DNA of 52,531 nt from contig JAKAXA010000022.1 in NCBI GenBank assembly GCA_021816775.1, forward strand, positions 1-52,531, read 5' to 3'. The notes under the pieces are model-generated. The model was not told where the DNA came from. It saw only the letters and a program-made list of their open reading frames with translations, and searched no databases. This DNA is from Pseudomonadota bacterium. GTDB taxonomy: Bacteria > Pseudomonadota > Gammaproteobacteria > Steroidobacterales > Steroidobacteraceae. The position numbers and the translations under genes are program-made. Shown one piece after another: positions 18,616 to 26,708 of this stretch (position 1 is the first letter of the stretch; each line of letters begins with the position of its first letter).

Positions 18616-19863
18616 GTGCCCCAACGCCTGCCGCACAACGTTCGCTGCCTGCTCGCCGCCCGCGCGGCGCGCAGCGTCGGCCAGGGCGCAACCGTGGCCA
18701 GCTTCAGCCTGTACCTGCACGCGCTGGGGTTCGGCGGCACGGCCATCGGCGTGATTCTCATGGCGGGACTGGCCTTCGGCGCGCTGCTGACGCTGATCAT
18801 CGGCCCGATGAGCGACCGCACGAGCCGCCGCCGGCTGCTCATTGCCTACGAGCTCGCCGCCGCCGGCGCGGCACTGGCGGCGATCGTCACGCCGAACGAG
18901 GCGGTGCTGATTGCCGCGGCCACGCTCGCCGGCTTCGGACGCGGCGCAAATGGCGCCGCCGGACCATTCGCGCCCGTCGAGCAGGCGTGGCTCGCACGTG
19001 AGGTCGACGGCGAGGAGCGCCGGCGCGCCCTCTCGCACAATGCGACCCTGGGCTTCCTCGGCATGGGAGCGGGCGCGCTGCTGGTCGCGGTACCACCGCT
19101 GCTCGGCTACGGCTACGGGGCGCCCACCAGTTACCGCATTCTGTTCACGCTGCCGCTCTTCGGCTCATTCGCCTCGCTGGCGCTGATTGCCTGGACCCGC
19201 GAGAGCACGCCTGCGCGCGCGGCGCCCGTGCGGGATCACATCACGGAAGTGCGCATCAAACGCGATGAGAACCGCAGCATCCGCAAGCTCGCTCTCACCG
19301 GCGCCATCAATGGTCTGGCGATCGGCATCATCGGGCCGCTGATTGCCTATTGGTTCCTGCGCCGCTACGCGCACGGGCTGTCGGCCATCGGCCCCGCGCT
19401 GGCGGCGAGCTTCGCGCTCGCCGCCCTCGGCGCCATGCTGGCCACCTGGCTCGGCCGGCGGTTCGGTTCCGTGCGCGCCGTGATCGCGATGCGGGTCATC
19501 GGGCTCGCGCTGCTCCTCGGCATCCCCTTCTCGCCGGACTTCGGGTTGGCCGCGACGCTGTACGCGCTGCGCGGGGTGTTCAATCGGGGCACCGCCGGAG
19601 TACGCCAGGCCGTGGCCGCGAGCCTAACCCGGGCGGAGCGGCGCGGCGTGGCCGCGAGCGTGCAGAACCTCTCGGTGCAGATTCCCCGCGCCGTCGGTCC
19701 GGTGATCGGCGGCTGGTTGATCCATCGCGGAGATTTCACCGCGCCGTTCCTGCTCGCCGCGGCGCTGCAGGGCCTGTACATCGTGCTCTACCGCCGCTTC
19801 TTCGGGGCGATCGAGCCGGCGGTGAGCCGCGAGTCGGCCACGGGCACCGACGCGGCGCCGTGA
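18616..19863 (+). CDS. MFS transporter (12 TM)
   Basis: 415-residue inner-membrane carrier with about 12 hydrophobic segments. The loop 2-3 motif A is degenerate (GPMSDRTSRRR). A second Arg-rich loop at mid-protein divides the two halves. The start is GTG 18616; no ATG precedes the first membrane segment. It follows the EAL gene by 114 bases on the same strand and may be co-transcribed. The family resembles uncharacterised sugar/drug facilitators of the YajR/AraJ type; the substrate cannot be inferred. Confidence 0.88.
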   Translation: MPQRLPHNVRCLLAARAARSVGQGATVASFSLYLHALGFGGTAIGVILMAGLAFGALLTLIIGPMSDRTSRRRLLIAYELAAAGAALAAIVTPNEAVLIAAATLAGFGRGANGAAGPFAPVEQAWLAREVDGEERRRALSHNATLGFLGMGAGALLVAVPPLLGYGYGAPTSYRILFTLPLFGSFASLALIAWTRESTPARAAPVRDHITEVRIKRDENRSIRKLALTGAINGLAIGIIGPLIAYWFLRRYAHGLSAIGPALAASFALAALGAMLATWLGRRFGSVRAVIAMRVIGLALLLGIPFSPDFGLAATLYALRGVFNRGTAGVRQAVAASLTRAERRGVAASVQNLSVQIPRAVGPVIGGWLIHRGDFTAPFLLAAALQGLYIVLYRRFFGAIEPAVSRESATGTDAAP

Positions 19864-19885
19864 CCGGCGCGCTCGCCAATACGCC

Positions 19886-20782
19886 TCAGGCGGTCAGGGC
19901 AAGCAGCGGCCGCATGACCAGCCCGCCGTAGACGATGCCGAGCGCCAGGACCGCGAGCAGCACCGGGATCCACAGCGCCGCGCTCGCCGGAAAGCCCAAC
20001 ACCCGGCGCGCTTCGGGCAGAGCGGGCCGCGGCAGCGGCGCAAGCATTCGCGCCACCCTGCGCCGCAGGGTCTGTCCGTCGCCGACCAGGCGAGCATGCG
20101 CCAACTGCGTTCCCGTCAGCGCCGTTCGCTGGCGCGGAGCAATCGCTCCGAGAAAGCGCACCGAGGCCAACACCGCCGCCGCCAGCTCCGACCCCTCGAT
20201 GCCCTCGCGGCGCGCCTCGTCGTCGCGGGCCCATTCGAGCGCTTCGAGCCAGGCCTCGAACCGGCGCCGGGCGCGCGGCCACGGCCACTGCAAATCGGTG
20301 ATGAGCTGCGCAACCCAGATGCGCAGCGGATCGCGGTGCCGGCCGTGCGCCCGCTCATGCGCGAGCGCCGCCTGGATCACCGGCTCATCGAGCTGGCGGG
20401 CGAGGAAAGGCGAGAACAGCACCAGCGGCGTCATGAAGCCGACGGTCGACACGCCGCACTCGGGCGGCTCGCGCACCAGCGCCCACACGGCCCGCAGCAG
20501 CGCGCGCAGAAACAGCAGCCCGAAGGGCAGCCAGAGTGCGACCACGACGAAAGGATCCAGCCGGTCGCGCACCGGGTCGGGCTGCGTCAACGCCCAGCCT
20601 GCGAGCCACGCTGCGATGAACAGCATGGGCAATGCCGGCAGACACACTCTGAGCCATGCCGCCTGCTCCAGCGAGTCGGCGTCCGCGATGGCGGGCAGCG
20701 TGCCCGGCCAGGCCGCCAGCGCCTGCAGCGCGCAGCCGCCGAAGATCATCAGCAGCATCGTCAGCAGCGTCTCACGTTCCAT
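19886..20782 (-). CDS. M56-family membrane metallopeptidase (BlaR1-like)
   Basis: 298-residue integral membrane zinc peptidase of the BlaR1/MecR1 family. There are three N-terminal membrane segments. The zinc site HERAH (LAHERAHGRHRDPL) is at about residue 142, with the downstream helix region and a final membrane segment at the C-terminus. It lacks the penicillin-binding sensor domain of true BlaR1, as most proteobacterial members do. Its ATG lies inside the end of the repressor gene (11-base overlap), the usual BlaI-M56 arrangement in which the peptidase relieves repression. What it senses is unknown; no beta-lactamase gene is nearby. Confidence 0.88.
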   Translation of the reverse strand: MERETLLTMLLMIFGGCALQALAAWPGTLPAIADADSLEQAAWLRVCLPALPMLFIAAWLAGWALTQPDPVRDRLDPFVVVALWLPFGLLFLRALLRAVWALVREPPECGVSTVGFMTPLVLFSPFLARQLDEPVIQAALAHERAHGRHRDPLRIWVAQLITDLQWPWPRARRRFEAWLEALEWARDDEARREGIEGSELAAAVLASVRFLGAIAPRQRTALTGTQLAHARLVGDGQTLRRRVARMLAPLPRPALPEARRVLGFPASAALWIPVLLAVLALGIVYGGLVMRPLLALTA

Positions 20783-21167
20783 TCTTCGCCCTCCGCCGGG
20801 CCGCCACTGCCTGCTCCAGTTCGGCGAGCAGCTCCGGATCGAGATCCTCGACCGCCTCCACCAGCGCGGCGGCCGCGGTGCGCGGCGTCGCGCCGAGCAG
20901 ACGTGTCAGCGCGTTGCGCGCTCTGGCCCGCTCGACCGTCTCCCGCGCCACCCTGGGGCGATAGTGAAACGCCGCGCCCTTGCGCTGGCGCTGGATCAGC
21001 CCCTTCTCGCGCAGGCGGTCGACCACTTTGGCGATGGTCGTGTACACCAGCCCCTGCGGCACGCCGAGCCGCTCGTGCAGCTCGCGCACCGAGGCGGTGC
21101 CGAACTCCCACAGCGCCGTGAGCACAGCGTATTCCAAATCGTCGGCAGGGAGCCGGAAGCTCTTCAC
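20772..21167 (-). CDS. BlaI/MecI/CopY-family transcriptional repressor
   Basis: 131-residue winged-helix repressor. The DNA-binding part is LEYAVLTALWEFGTASVREL, then HERLGVPQGLVYTTIAKVVDRL and the wing KGLIQRQRKGAAFHYRP, all standard for the family. The C-terminal helices mediate dimerisation and carry the cleavage region. It overlaps the M56 peptidase gene. A perfect inverted repeat, TACGAC-CCGC-GTCGTA at 21178-21193, lies ten bases before its ATG and would allow autoregulation and control of the divergent ArsB-like gene. Confidence 0.93.
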   Translation of the reverse strand: MKSFRLPADDLEYAVLTALWEFGTASVRELHERLGVPQGLVYTTIAKVVDRLREKGLIQRQRKGAAFHYRPRVARETVERARARNALTRLLGATPRTAAAALVEAVEDLDPELLAELEQAVAARRRAKNGT

Positions 21168-21177
21168 AGCCCGAGTC

Positions 21178-21193
21178 TACGACCCGCGTCGTA
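21178..21193. promoter_or_regulatory. Candidate BlaI operator
   Basis: Inverted repeat TACGAC with four-base centre CCGC and GTCGTA, both arms perfect. It resembles the TAC-A/G-AC...GT-C/T-GTA boxes of BlaI/MecI repressors and is located immediately upstream of the blaI-like start. A second inverted repeat, AGCCGGC-AA-GCCGGCT, adjoins it at 21194-21209. Confidence 0.6.
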
Positions 21194-21288
21194 AGCCGGC
21201 AAGCCGGCTGCACGCCCGGCCCAAGCGGCGCCTTGACGGCGACGGACGCGACCAGTGGAATGGCGCACCGGCCACTGAAGGACCGTCC

Positions 21289-22560
21289 GTGATCATGGTG
21301 CACGCCAGCCTCGCGAACGACATCACCTGGCTGATCGCGGCGATCGCGGTCTGCGGGATGCTGCTGCGCCCCTGGGGGATCTCCGAGGCACTGTGGGCCG
21401 TGGCCGGCGCGGCGCTGCTCGTGCTGGGCTCGCTGCTGTCGTGGAATCAAGCCTGGGTCGCCGTCGGGCGGGGAACCGATGTCTACCTGTTCCTCGCCGG
21501 CATGATGCTGCTGGCGGAGCTGGCGCGCGCCGAGGGCCTGTTCGACTGGGTCGCAGCGCACGCGGTGCGCGCCGCGCGCGGCTCGCCGCGCCGGCTCTTT
21601 GTGCTGATCTACCTGGTCGGCATCGGCGTGACGGCGCTGTTGTCGAACGATGCCACGGCGGTGGTCCTCACGCCCGCCGTCTACGCCGCGAGCCGCCACG
21701 CGCGCACCGAACCGCTGCCGTACCTGCTGGTCTGCGCCTTCATCGCCAACGCCGCGAGCTTTCTGCTGCCCATCGCCAACCCGGCCAACCTGGTGGTCTA
21801 CGCCAGTCACCTCCCGCCGCTCGGCCGGTGGCTCGCGCAGTTTCTGCTGCCTTCGGTTCTGGCCATCGGTGTGACGTACCTGACGCTGCGCGCCACGCAG
21901 AGCAGGGCCCTGCAGGGCACCTTTACCCGCGATGTGCCGGTGCCGATCCTGAGCCGCGCCGCACGGCTCGCTGCCGCAGGCATCGGACTGACCGTGCTCG
22001 CGCTGCTGTGGGCGTCGGCGACCGGACGGCAACTGGGCGTGCCCACCTTCAGCGCCGCCGTACTGACACTCCTGCTCGTGCTCGTCATCGAGCGACGCAA
22101 CCCCTGGCCGCTCGTCAAGGAAGTCTCCTGGGGTGTCCTGCCGCTGGTCGCCGGCCTCTTCGTTCTCGTGGCCGGTCTCGAGCGCACCGGGCTGCTGGCG
22201 GCGCTCGGGGCGCTGATCGGGCGCGTGGCGCTGCACGCCGGCCGATTCGCGCTGCTCGCCGCCGGAGGGGGCGTGGCCGCCGCGAGCAATGTCATGAACA
22301 ATCTGCCTGTGGCGCTCATTGCCGCCTCCCTCGGCACCGGCCACGGACTGTCGGGCCTTCGCGCAGGCATGCTGATCGGCGTCGATCTCGGCCCGAATCT
22401 CTCGGTGACCGGCTCGCTCGCCACCATCCTGTGGCTGATCGCGCTGCGCCGCGAGCGCGTGCATATCGACGCGTTGACCTTCCTCAGGCTCGGCGTGCTG
22501 GTCATGCCGCCGGCGCTGCTCGCGGCGCTCGCGGCGGCGGCGTTGGGACACGTGCTCTGA
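21289..22560 (+). CDS. ArsB-like (ArsB/NhaD superfamily) inner-membrane transporter
   Basis: 423-residue ion transporter with about 11 membrane segments, matching the usual length of ArsB (429). Family features are the reentrant motif SNDATAVVLTPAVYA in the first half and, in the second, ASNVMNNLPVALIAASL. A GVDLGPNLSVTGSLATILW segment is a hallmark of ArsB/CitM-type carriers. GTG 21289 has AAGGA six bases upstream; ATG 21295 is the alternative, with less suitable spacing. No arsR, arsC or arsA gene is present in the window, so arsenite export is not assured. It is transcribed divergently from the BlaI-like repressor, whose operator lies about 100 bases upstream. Confidence 0.85.
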   Translation: MIMVHASLANDITWLIAAIAVCGMLLRPWGISEALWAVAGAALLVLGSLLSWNQAWVAVGRGTDVYLFLAGMMLLAELARAEGLFDWVAAHAVRAARGSPRRLFVLIYLVGIGVTALLSNDATAVVLTPAVYAASRHARTEPLPYLLVCAFIANAASFLLPIANPANLVVYASHLPPLGRWLAQFLLPSVLAIGVTYLTLRATQSRALQGTFTRDVPVPILSRAARLAAAGIGLTVLALLWASATGRQLGVPTFSAAVLTLLLVLVIERRNPWPLVKEVSWGVLPLVAGLFVLVAGLERTGLLAALGALIGRVALHAGRFALLAAGGGVAAASNVMNNLPVALIAASLGTGHGLSGLRAGMLIGVDLGPNLSVTGSLATILWLIALRRERVHIDALTFLRLGVLVMPPALLAALAAAALGHVL

Positions 22561-22637
22561 GATCCGCCCCGTGCGCACAGCTCGCGTGACGCATGGCGCC
22601 CTGAGCGACCGGCGCAATCGGTTCCGTCGCTGCATGA

Positions 22638-22659
22638 AAATTCCCGCTGACGGGAATTT
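22638..22659 (+). terminator. Hairpin after the ArsB-like gene
   Basis: AAATTCCCG pairs perfectly with CGGGAATTT around a CTGA loop (9-bp stem). The 3' side ends in an AT-rich run (AATTTATT), so a weak, possibly bidirectional intrinsic terminator is likely. It is immediately followed by a second perfect hairpin. Confidence 0.4.
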
Positions 22660-22665
22660 ATTGGC

Positions 22666-22681
22666 GCCGCCCTCTGGCGGC
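22666..22681 (+). promoter_or_regulatory. GC hairpin in the leader of the PAP2 gene
   Basis: GCCGCC pairs with GGCGGC around a CTCT loop, about 28 bases before ATG 22709. A regulatory or terminating role is possible; no T-tract follows. Confidence 0.3.
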
Positions 22682-22708
22682 CCGGCTGGAAATCCCTAAA
22701 ATCTCCCG

Positions 22709-23605
22709 ATGAGGATCAATTACCGGCTTCGCCACGCAGGGCTGCTCGGCATCACACTGCTGCTGGGCTCCCTCTCACCGCTCGCGCACGGCGCGCAACA
22801 GGCGGCAACGCCGCCCGCCGGCACGGCCATGCCGGCCCCGCTGCCGGCGCCCTCGGCCATTTCCTACCCGAAGAAGCGCTCGGAGCTGAAGATGCTCTTC
22901 TTCCGCTCGCTCGGGGACATGAAGGCGTACTACACCGATCCGCTGCACTGGAAGCGGCGCAACTGGGAGTACTTCGGCGGCGCACTCGCGGCCGTCGCGA
23001 TCGCGCACCACTATGACACCGAGGTGCGCTCGCACTTCGATTCCGGCTCGAGACTGCCCTTCGGCGGCAAGCCGCCCTCGAGCGCCACACTCACCGATGC
23101 GATGCCGGGATTTGCGGCCTTCGCGCTGACCTTCGGCTACGCCGCGCTCACGCACAGCAGCGAGGGCGAGTCCGAATCCTGGAACATGCTCGAATCGGCG
23201 GGGCTTGCCTCCCTCACCGGCTTCACCATGAAATACATGTTCGGCCGCCAGCGGCCCTATCAGACCACCGACTCGAACAAATGGTTCGCCGGCGGCAGCT
23301 CGTTTCCCTCGCTGCACGTGACCGCCGCGTTCGCCATCGGCACCGTGCTCGCCGAATCGGGCAATCCGAGGATCCGCTGGCTGCGCCGCGTGATCGGCTA
23401 CGGCATCGGCCTCGGCACGGCCTACCTGCGCATGAAGCACAACGCCCACTGGCTGTCGGACACCGTCGCGGCCGCCGCCCTCGGCATGGCTACCGCCCAC
23501 TTCGTCATGGACCGCAGGGCCCGCCAGGACATGGGCAATTCGATGGTGACCGTGGTGCCCGTGCGCGGCGGCGCGATGCTCGCCTACGCCCACGATTTCA
23601 ACTGA
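22709..23605 (+). CDS. PAP2-family phosphatase, exported
   Basis: 298 residues, starting with a signal peptide that ends near residue 29 (PLAHGA). The phosphatidic-acid phosphatase type 2 core has all three motifs: KYMFGRQRP (K175 to RP 182-183), FPSLHV as a variant of PSGH with Leu for Gly, and RMKHNAHWLSD (R-x5-H-x3-D). It probably removes phosphate from lipid phosphates such as undecaprenyl pyrophosphate or phosphatidylglycerophosphate at the periplasmic face. The soluble N-terminal region before the core resembles the lipid A/undecaprenyl type exported PAP2 proteins. It is the last chromosomal-type gene before the conjugation module, 29 bases from the end of the relaxase gene. Confidence 0.9.
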   Translation: MRINYRLRHAGLLGITLLLGSLSPLAHGAQQAATPPAGTAMPAPLPAPSAISYPKKRSELKMLFFRSLGDMKAYYTDPLHWKRRNWEYFGGALAAVAIAHHYDTEVRSHFDSGSRLPFGGKPPSSATLTDAMPGFAAFALTFGYAALTHSSEGESESWNMLESAGLASLTGFTMKYMFGRQRPYQTTDSNKWFAGGSSFPSLHVTAAFAIGTVLAESGNPRIRWLRRVIGYGIGLGTAYLRMKHNAHWLSDTVAAAALGMATAHFVMDRRARQDMGNSMVTVVPVRGGAMLAYAHDFN

Positions 23606-23634
23606 CGGCGGCAGTGCCCGACGATCCGGCGCAC

Positions 23635-24762
23635 TCACCAGGAAAGATCCCGATCGCGGCCCGCGCCGCGGGCATCGGCCCCCGCGCCGGACTCGCTCTC
23701 GATCGAGCGCTCCGGCTCGCCCGCCGGCTCGTGAGTCTCTGCCCCCTTCGCCCGTTCGGCGCGCCACGCCTCGATCGCTTGGCGCCGCACTGTCTCGGCC
23801 GGCGATAACTCGCCGCTCGGCGCGTCACCCCCCGCGGCGCGGCCATGCGCCTGGCGGTACTGCAGCCAGGCGCGCACGGCCTGTCGCTGCCGCTGCTCGG
23901 AGCCGCTGGACGCTGCGGCTTGCACCGCCGGGGGCGGGGGCGGCGGGGCCTCGTTGGCTGCAGCCGCCGGACGAGACGAGCCGGCGCGCTCGGCACGCGC
24001 GGCGACCCGGGCGCGATAGCGCTCGCGGATCCGTTCAGCGACTTCGCTGCGCTCGCCGCGCCGCTCCGAGGCGATGGCTGCGTATGGAAGGCGCGGACGC
24101 GGCTCGCGGTCGATGCCCTGAGCCTCCAGACTGCGCGAATCGACCCGCGCCGCGAGGTGTGCCGCGCGCAGATGCTCGTTGACGAGCTGCGCCCAGCGCT
24201 GGCGCAGCGCGATGAATTCCCTGCGGCTTGTGGGCAGGCCGAGCTCGGCGCGCGTCGTGCCCTTCATGTCCAGGCCCGCCTTCGCTCCCAGGCCATCGAG
24301 TGCAACCTCCCGCGTCGTGGTCAGCAGGTGCGCGTGGAAGTTGCGCTGATCTCCGAAGGGTCGCGGCGCATGGACCGCCAGATCGACCGCGATGTTGTAG
24401 CGATCAGCGATCTCCCGGGAGAACGCCCGCGCCAGGGCCACGCGCTGCGCGGCGGGCAGTTCCGCGGGCAGCGCGACCATGTACTCGCGCGCCACCCGCG
24501 AGTCCTGCCGCGTCTCGATCCGCTCCGCCGCATTCCACAGGCTCGAGCGCTCGCGCGCCCAATCGAGCGCCGCCCCGTGCTGCTCGAGCCGCGAGGGCAA
24601 CAGGATCTCCTTGTGCAGCACGTCGCGGCGGTTGCGGTGATCGTAGACCGCCCCGGTCCGCTCGTCGCGGATCCGCTCGCCGGCGCGATACGCGGCCGAC
24701 GCCGGTGCGTTACGGCCGCTCGAGCGCGACACCGTGTTGATCTGCATGTGGAAGATAGCCAT
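23635..24762 (-). CDS. mobL: MobA/MobL-family relaxase (MOBQ type)
   Basis: 375-residue relaxase that nicks at oriT and stays bound to the 5' end of the transferred strand. The N-terminus MAIFHMQINTVSRSSGRNA is typical. ASAAYRAG carries the probable catalytic Tyr25. The metal-binding histidines are in the HAPRPFGDQRNFHAHLL region (H131, H143, H145). The C-terminal 130 residues are Arg/Ala/Glu-rich and low in complexity, with a Pro-rich run. It lacks a primase or helicase domain and is short for MobA. It is the last gene of the operon, 36 bases after coupling ATPase 1. The oriT is not obvious nearby. Confidence 0.93.
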   Translation of the reverse strand: MAIFHMQINTVSRSSGRNAPASAAYRAGERIRDERTGAVYDHRNRRDVLHKEILLPSRLEQHGAALDWARERSSLWNAAERIETRQDSRVAREYMVALPAELPAAQRVALARAFSREIADRYNIAVDLAVHAPRPFGDQRNFHAHLLTTTREVALDGLGAKAGLDMKGTTRAELGLPTSRREFIALRQRWAQLVNEHLRAAHLAARVDSRSLEAQGIDREPRPRLPYAAIASERRGERSEVAERIRERYRARVAARAERAGSSRPAAAANEAPPPPPPAVQAAASSGSEQRQRQAVRAWLQYRQAHGRAAGGDAPSGELSPAETVRRQAIEAWRAERAKGAETHEPAGEPERSIESESGAGADARGAGRDRDLSW

Positions 24763-24798
24763 CGCCGAGCCTCTGCAGCGTTGCGTCGATCCCGCTCC

Positions 24799-26202
24799 TC
24801 ACACCGGCCGCCTCAGGCGGACTCTCAGCCAGCGCGCCGATGCGGCCGTCTTGAGAAAACCCTCGAGGTCCGGGAGCTGCTCGATTTCCGAGGGCAGCAC
24901 GGCCATCTCCGTTACGCGCTGCTCGCTTACCTGCACCGAGCGGCGCGCACCCCGTGACCCGCCGCCAAATCCGCCCGACCCGTCGCGGCCGCGCGAGACG
25001 GTACGGCGAGTGATTTCCCGCTCGCCGATCAGGCGCGAGCAGAACTGCGCCGTGCCGCCGCGCTCGCTCGCCGAACAGCGCAGGATCAGCGTGTTGCCGC
25101 AGTTTTCCACGATGGTCTGCGCATCCCCCGCGCCGTAGATCGAGGCGACCTGGGCGATCGACTGCAGTCCGAGGACGCATCGGCCGCCGAACTTGCGCAG
25201 CCGCGCCAGGGCATCGCGCAGACCGTCGATGGCGCCCAGTGCATCGAGCTCATCGACGATGAACCACAAGCGCCGGTCCCCCGCAGGCCCGTCCATCGTC
25301 TCGAACACCGCCAGGCGCATCCAGCTGGCGATGAGCGTGCGCAGCGCGGCGATCTGCCCGGCCCGGTACGGGAGAAACAGCACGCCCCTGCCTTGGCGCA
25401 CCCACGCGCGCACCGAGAAGCCGCGCGCACTCTGCTCGCGCACGTGCTCGAGCGCCGCGGTGCAGGCGGTCGCCACCGAGCGTATGGAGCCGAACATGCG
25501 CGCGTTCTCCGGCTCGAGAAAGGGCTGCGCGGGCGTGTCGCGCAGCAGCGGGCGCAGCTCCGCGCCCGGGGCGATCGCAATCAGCCGCCACAGCTCCCCG
25601 ATATCCCCGCCGTGCTCGCCGGCGCGGCGCAGCACGGCGGCGAGGAAGGTGCGCGCATAGCCGCGCCACTCCCGGCCCGCGGCATCCTCGCCGGCGGCGA
25701 TCAGGCTCGCGGCGAGCTGCTCCGGATCGCCCGGACCGGCGAGCTCGGCAAACGGGTCCCATTTCACGGCGCGCCGCTCGAAGGGGTTGAGGATGACATC
25801 CCCGCGCGAGGCCGCATGAAAGCGCGCGAGATAACCCCCATCGGGATCGGCGATCACGGCGCGATCGCCGCGCTCGAGCGCACCGCCGAGCAGCTCGGCG
25901 ATGGCGGTGGATTTCCCGGTCCCGGTGGTGCCGATCAGCTTGAAATGCTTGCTCTCCTCGAGCGGCGCGATGGCGACCGAGGCCAGCGTCACGGCGCGGC
26001 CTGCGCCATGAGGCCGGCACCGCACTCGAGGGCGCCGGGCTCGTCGGCCGTCCTCGAGGCGCGCGCCACGGCGATACACATCGCGCCCTCGCCGGGTGCG
26101 CGCCTGCATGATCCCCGCCAGCGCCAGTCCCAGCAGCAGCGCCGCAGCGAGCCGGTACCGCGCAAGCGCGCCATCGGCCGCAATGCCCCAGGGCCGGATC
26201 AC
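24799..26202 (-). CDS. Type IV coupling protein 1 (VirD4/TraD-like ATPase)
   Basis: 467 residues from GTG 26202, which overlaps the preceding stop as GTGA. One N-terminal membrane segment spans about residues 18-32. The ATPase domain has Walker A GTTGTGKST at 91-99, the coupling-protein phrase VIADPDGGY, Walker B WFIVDELDALG and the FGGRCVLGLQSIAQV sensor motif. It would bring the relaxase-DNA complex to the VirB channel and power export, as a hexamer. It is about half identical by eye to the second coupling ATPase at 26701-28389 over the whole ATPase domain but lacks that protein's longer membrane part. It lies between the small membrane protein gene and the relaxase gene. Confidence 0.92.
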   Translation of the reverse strand: MIRPWGIAADGALARYRLAAALLLGLALAGIMQARTRRGRDVYRRGARLEDGRRARRPRVRCRPHGAGRAVTLASVAIAPLEESKHFKLIGTTGTGKSTAIAELLGGALERGDRAVIADPDGGYLARFHAASRGDVILNPFERRAVKWDPFAELAGPGDPEQLAASLIAAGEDAAGREWRGYARTFLAAVLRRAGEHGGDIGELWRLIAIAPGAELRPLLRDTPAQPFLEPENARMFGSIRSVATACTAALEHVREQSARGFSVRAWVRQGRGVLFLPYRAGQIAALRTLIASWMRLAVFETMDGPAGDRRLWFIVDELDALGAIDGLRDALARLRKFGGRCVLGLQSIAQVASIYGAGDAQTIVENCGNTLILRCSASERGGTAQFCSRLIGEREITRRTVSRGRDGSGGFGGGSRGARRSVQVSEQRVTEMAVLPSEIEQLPDLEGFLKTAASARWLRVRLRRPV

Positions 26203-26708
26203 GGCGCCTTCACCAGCAGAAACTCCCCATGCGGCCCGTAGGCCGGTCCGGTGCGATCCACCCGCACGCACAGCCTGCCTTTGCTGCCGCAGCGGCGCAG
26301 CTCGACCGAACCGCCGTACTCGCGCAGGCGCCTGATATCCGCGGCGAAGCGCGCACGGCGCGCGCGCAGGGCGTCAATCTGACGTTGCGACGGCAACAGC
26401 ATGTGCATCGCCCCGAGCGTCATCGCCGCACTGAGCACCGTCGCCGCAGCGCTCCAGGCGAGCAGCCGTCCATCGGCCGCCCGCCGCAGTCGCCGCAACG
26501 CCGCCGCCGCCTCGGCCGTCTCGGCGCTCAAGCCCTCGAAGGACTCGGCGGCCGACCGGCCGACCTCCGCACGCACCAGCGCCTCGAGGGCCTGTGTGTG
26601 CTCGCGCAAGCCTTCGAGCGCCTCCGCCGCGAGTCGCTGCTGCGTCTGCACGGTCTCGAGCAGCAACCCCACCCGCAGCGTCTCGTTCAGCGGCTCCGTC
26701 TCACCCAA
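26199..26708 (-). CDS. Small coiled-coil/membrane protein of the mobilisation module
   Basis: 169 residues from TTG 26708, chosen because an excellent ribosome-binding site (GGAGGAGGG) lies eight bases upstream; the frame also overlaps the coupling ATPase 2 stop. An ATG at 26771 would give 21 extra basic residues over the end of that gene. Residues 5-85 are predicted helical and rich in Leu, Glu, Ala and Gln (coiled-coil-like). One membrane segment follows (LLAWSAAATVLSAAMTLGAM), then a short coil and a C-terminal domain with two Cys. The type is seen in mobilisation regions, but I cannot name the family. Its location between two coupling ATPases suggests a role with them or with the relaxosome. 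Confidence 0.8.
   Translation of the reverse strand: MGETEPLNETLRVGLLLETVQTQQRLAAEALEGLREHTQALEALVRAEVGRSAAESFEGLSAETAEAAAALRRLRRAADGRLLAWSAAATVLSAAMTLGAMHMLLPSQRQIDALRARRARFAADIRRLREYGGSVELRRCGSKGRLCVRVDRTGPAYGPHGEFLLVKAP

Noticed and set aside
20761-22635. 624-residue minus-strand frame opposite the ArsB-like gene
   Set aside because: Antisense translation rich in Arg, Gln and His; the plus strand encodes a clear membrane protein and the frame also runs across the BlaI-like gene.
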